A stretch of DNA of 7,112 nucleotides from an uncultured Ignavibacteriota bacterium (GTDB lineage Bacteria; Bacteroidota; Ignavibacteria; UBA10030; UBA8401): contig CAIVNT010000389.1 of assembly GCA_903907305.1 (NCBI GenBank), forward strand, positions 1 through 7,112, read 5' to 3'. Numbering within the stretch: the first letter of the stretch is position 1; every line of letters starts with the position of its first letter. The notes under the pieces are model-generated. The model was not told the DNA's origin, did not search any database, and worked only from the letters and a program-made list of their open reading frames with translations. A program made the position numbers and the translations under genes. Of this stretch, positions 5,477 to 7,112 are shown in pieces.

Positions 5477-6928
5477 ATGAAAAAGATGATAAGATTTATT
5501 GCGATGGTGTTTGCCATTTATTTTATACCAAAGAATGCGTCGGCACAAAGTGCGGCTAATCCTGTAAAATATTTTAAAACAACCACCGTTTCGAATGTCG
5601 ATTCTTTTATTCGAAATCATATGAATGTGAACCATATTCCGGGTGTTGCGGCGTGTATTGTGAAGAACGGTAAAATATATTGGGAAGGATATTACGGATT
5701 GGCAAATATCCCCCTTCAAGATTCTGTAAGGGAAAATACAATATTCATGCTGGCGTCCATTTCGAAAACCATCACGGCGAGTGCGTTGCTGCAGCTTTGG
5801 GAACAAAAAAGATTTTCGCTGGACGATAGTATTAATGCGTATCTCCCGTTTCCTGTTCGAAATCCTCTGTTCCCGGCTATTCCGATTACGTTTCGTCATT
5901 TGCTTTGTCATGTATCCTCGATTAGCGACACCTATAGCCAAATGACCTGGAGCATGGGCGATTCACCGATTGCACTCGGCACTTACTTGCAAGAGTACCT
6001 TACGCCCGGCGGAAAATATTACTCATCCACAAACTATTCTGCAAAACAGCCGGGCGGCCTTTACAAATATTGCAACATTGGTGCAGCCCTTGCCGGATAT
6101 CTGGTTGAAGCAATAACGAAAATACCGTTCGATCAATATTGCCGCGATAGTATTTTCCAACCCCTAGGAATGACCAATACTGCATGGTTTCTGAAGGATC
6201 TTAATTCTCTGCAGATTGCAAGGCCGTATACGTGGAGTGGATCATATCTGGATCACGGATTATATGGTTATCCCGACTATCCGGACGGTCAACTCAGAAC
6301 GACACTCCGTTCGCTTGCCAGGTTTCTGGCGGCCCATATTGGTTATGGTGCAATTGATGGGGTCAGAATACTGGACAGTGCCACCGTAGCGCTTATCCGT
6401 ACGATTCAGTATCCAACGCTCAATAAATACGGCGGATTGATATGGCAGCAGTTTGATGTTCTCGGTAAGAAACGATGGGGGCATGTCGGAAGTGACTATG
6501 GTGTCAGCACGATCATGTCCATTGATACAATCCAGCAGAATGGAGTGATTGTTCTTACCAATTATTCACCCTCAAGTTCTGCCCCCATTGCCGCGATGCT
6601 GCTTGATATGATAGAATCACCGACGGTTGATGTGAAGGAAAATAATGCAGATGAGATGTATCCGGCATACACTGAATTACTGCAAAACTATCCGAATCCT
6701 TTTAATCCAACGACAGCAATCAGCTATCAGCTATCAGCGAACAGCTTTACTACTCTTAAGATCTATGATGCGATCGGCAGAGAAGTTTCGACGCTGGTGA
6801 ATGAAGTAAAAGATGCGGGATATTATTCTGCGCAGTTCGATGGTACGAAAATATCGAGTGGAATATATTTCTACAAACTGACATCGGGCAATTATGTAGG
6901 TGTAAAAAAATTAATGTTGTTGAAATAG
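5477..6928 (+). CDS. Secreted serine hydrolase (beta-lactamase class C / PBP-like fold) with T9SS sorting domain
   Basis: Exported enzyme of 483 residues. A signal peptide is seen at 1-23 (Lys-rich start, hydrophobic core, ASA before Q24). The body (about 40-380) is the beta-lactamase-related serine hydrolase fold with all three motifs: SISK (nucleophile S94, K97), Y-C-N (Y198, N200) and H-V-G (H336-G338) in place of KTG. The fold includes class C beta-lactamases, D-aminopeptidases, D,D-peptidases and esterases; the sequence does not tell which reaction applies. Residues about 400-483 form a Por-secretion sorting domain, with NYPNPFNPTT, IYDAIGREV, SSGIYFYKL and a basic end KKLMLLK, so the protein should cross the outer membrane by the type IX system, with the tail normally removed. 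ATG start with AAGGA 9 nt upstream. It is alone in its unit and its base composition looks more AT-rich than the signalling genes. Domain calls are firm; substrate is unknown. Confidence 0.93.
   Translation: MKKMIRFIAMVFAIYFIPKNASAQSAANPVKYFKTTTVSNVDSFIRNHMNVNHIPGVAACIVKNGKIYWEGYYGLANIPLQDSVRENTIFMLASISKTITASALLQLWEQKRFSLDDSINAYLPFPVRNPLFPAIPITFRHLLCHVSSISDTYSQMTWSMGDSPIALGTYLQEYLTPGGKYYSSTNYSAKQPGGLYKYCNIGAALAGYLVEAITKIPFDQYCRDSIFQPLGMTNTAWFLKDLNSLQIARPYTWSGSYLDHGLYGYPDYPDGQLRTTLRSLARFLAAHIGYGAIDGVRILDSATVALIRTIQYPTLNKYGGLIWQQFDVLGKKRWGHVGSDYGVSTIMSIDTIQQNGVIVLTNYSPSSSAPIAAMLLDMIESPTVDVKENNADEMYPAYTELLQNYPNPFNPTTAISYQLSANSFTTLKIYDAIGREVSTLVNEVKDAGYYSAQFDGTKISSGIYFYKLTSGNYVGVKKLMLLK
6719..6746 (+). 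repeat. 7-bp tandem repeat inside the T9SS tag coding sequence
   Basis: ATCAGCT, ATCAGCT, ATCAGCG and AACAGCT follow one another at 6719-6746: two perfect units and two with one or two changes. They encode part of the sorting domain (ISYQLSANS). Because the unit is 7 bp, gain or loss of one copy would shift the frame and remove the rest of the secretion tag. Confidence 0.6.
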
Positions 6929-6934
6929 AAAATG

Positions 6935-6960
6935 TACGGACGGATGGAAATCCGTCCGTA
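6935..6960 (+). terminator. Strong hairpin just after the hydrolase gene (terminator candidate)
   Basis: An 11-bp perfect stem, TACGGACGGAT (6935-6945) with ATCCGTCCGTA (6950-6960), closes a GGAA loop 6 nt after the stop codon. There is no T-run after it, so intrinsic termination is not certain; it may be an mRNA-stabilising 3' hairpin or a repeat element. Confidence 0.45.
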
Positions 6961-6984
6961 AGGCACGGACTATCGTCCGCGCCT
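6961..6984. repeat. Second, imperfect hairpin directly abutting the first
   Basis: AGGC-A-CGGAC-TATC-GTCCG-C-GCCT: nine paired bases per side with one A/C mismatch and a 4-nt loop, starting at the base after the 6935-6960 hairpin. The sequence GGAC/GTCC is shared with that hairpin, suggesting one composite palindromic unit. Confidence 0.5.
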
Positions 6985-7021
6985 ACAAAAACGAAGAACA
7001 ATATGCGTGATGGAAGGAAGT

Positions 7022-7112
7022 GAAGTGGAATGCCCGCTCCGAAGGCCCAAAGGGCCGTGGAATCCTTTGGACCTAACCGACCTGCCTGCTTCGCGTTCTG
7101 GCGGGCGTCAGT
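7022..7112. repeat. GC-rich palindromic block running off the window end
   Basis: Contains GGCCC-AAA-GGGCC (7044-7056) and CCTGCC (7081-7086) facing GGCGGG (7100-7105) around a 13-nt loop. On the reverse strand the second hairpin reads CCCGCC then GCGAAGCA, which resembles CCCGCC then GCGAAGCA in the block at 4676-4693. The element continues past the window, so its full form is not visible. No ORF is supported here. Confidence 0.4.

Noticed and set aside
5432..5941. 169-codon minus-strand ORF opposite the start of the hydrolase
   Set aside because: It overlaps the signal peptide and active-site SISK region of a convincing plus-strand gene, and its product is a low-complexity basic sequence with no domain.

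Overview
The window most likely comes from an FCB-group bacterium of the Ignavibacteria/Bacteroidota type. The best evidence is the last gene, which ends in a Por-secretion (type IX, T9SS) sorting domain with the signature NYPNPFNPTT and a basic C-terminal tail; this is characteristic of that group. SpoIIE-type phosphatases with a multi-pass membrane front end, and palindrome-rich intergenic DNA, fit the same origin. I cannot name a genus from the sequence alone.

Positions 1-4395 hold three same-strand genes that form a signalling block. The first is a multi-pass membrane protein with a GAF domain and a PP2C/SpoIIE (RsbU-like) serine/threonine phosphatase; its true start probably lies before the window. 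After a 204-nt gap comes a soluble histidine kinase with the order REC-GAF-HisKA-HATPase, so the receiver is N-terminal. After 45 nt comes a 110-residue protein that is essentially one PAS domain. The phosphatase is equipped for partner-switching, and the kinase can accept phosphate at its receiver as well as autophosphorylate. No STAS protein, anti-sigma factor, sigma factor or DNA-binding regulator is in the window, so the outputs must be encoded elsewhere.

Positions 4396-5476 contain no protein gene that I believe. They carry a complete minus-strand tRNA-Glu(CTC) at 4935-5006. The 3' end of that tRNA and about 170-200 nt of its downstream flank are present a second time, diverged, about 333 nt further downstream on the tRNA's strand. 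The second copy keeps only the last 12 nt of the tRNA and then runs into a GC-rich hairpin block (4614-4720). This looks like a former tandem tRNA-Glu locus in which one copy was destroyed by, or lost next to, a palindromic repeat. Upstream of the tRNA there is a 10-bp inverted repeat and a perfect 11-bp tandem repeat.

Positions 5477-6928 encode an exported serine hydrolase of the class C beta-lactamase/penicillin-binding-protein fold with a signal peptide and a T9SS tail. Two dyads lie upstream of it. It is followed by a strong hairpin, a second imperfect hairpin and, at the window end, another palindromic GC-rich block.

Nothing in the window amounts to a clear new defence or biosynthetic system. 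The points most worth following are the broken tRNA-Glu duplicate with its palindromic insert, the phosphatase/REC-first kinase/PAS cluster, and a 7-bp tandem repeat lying in the DNA that encodes the secretion tag.
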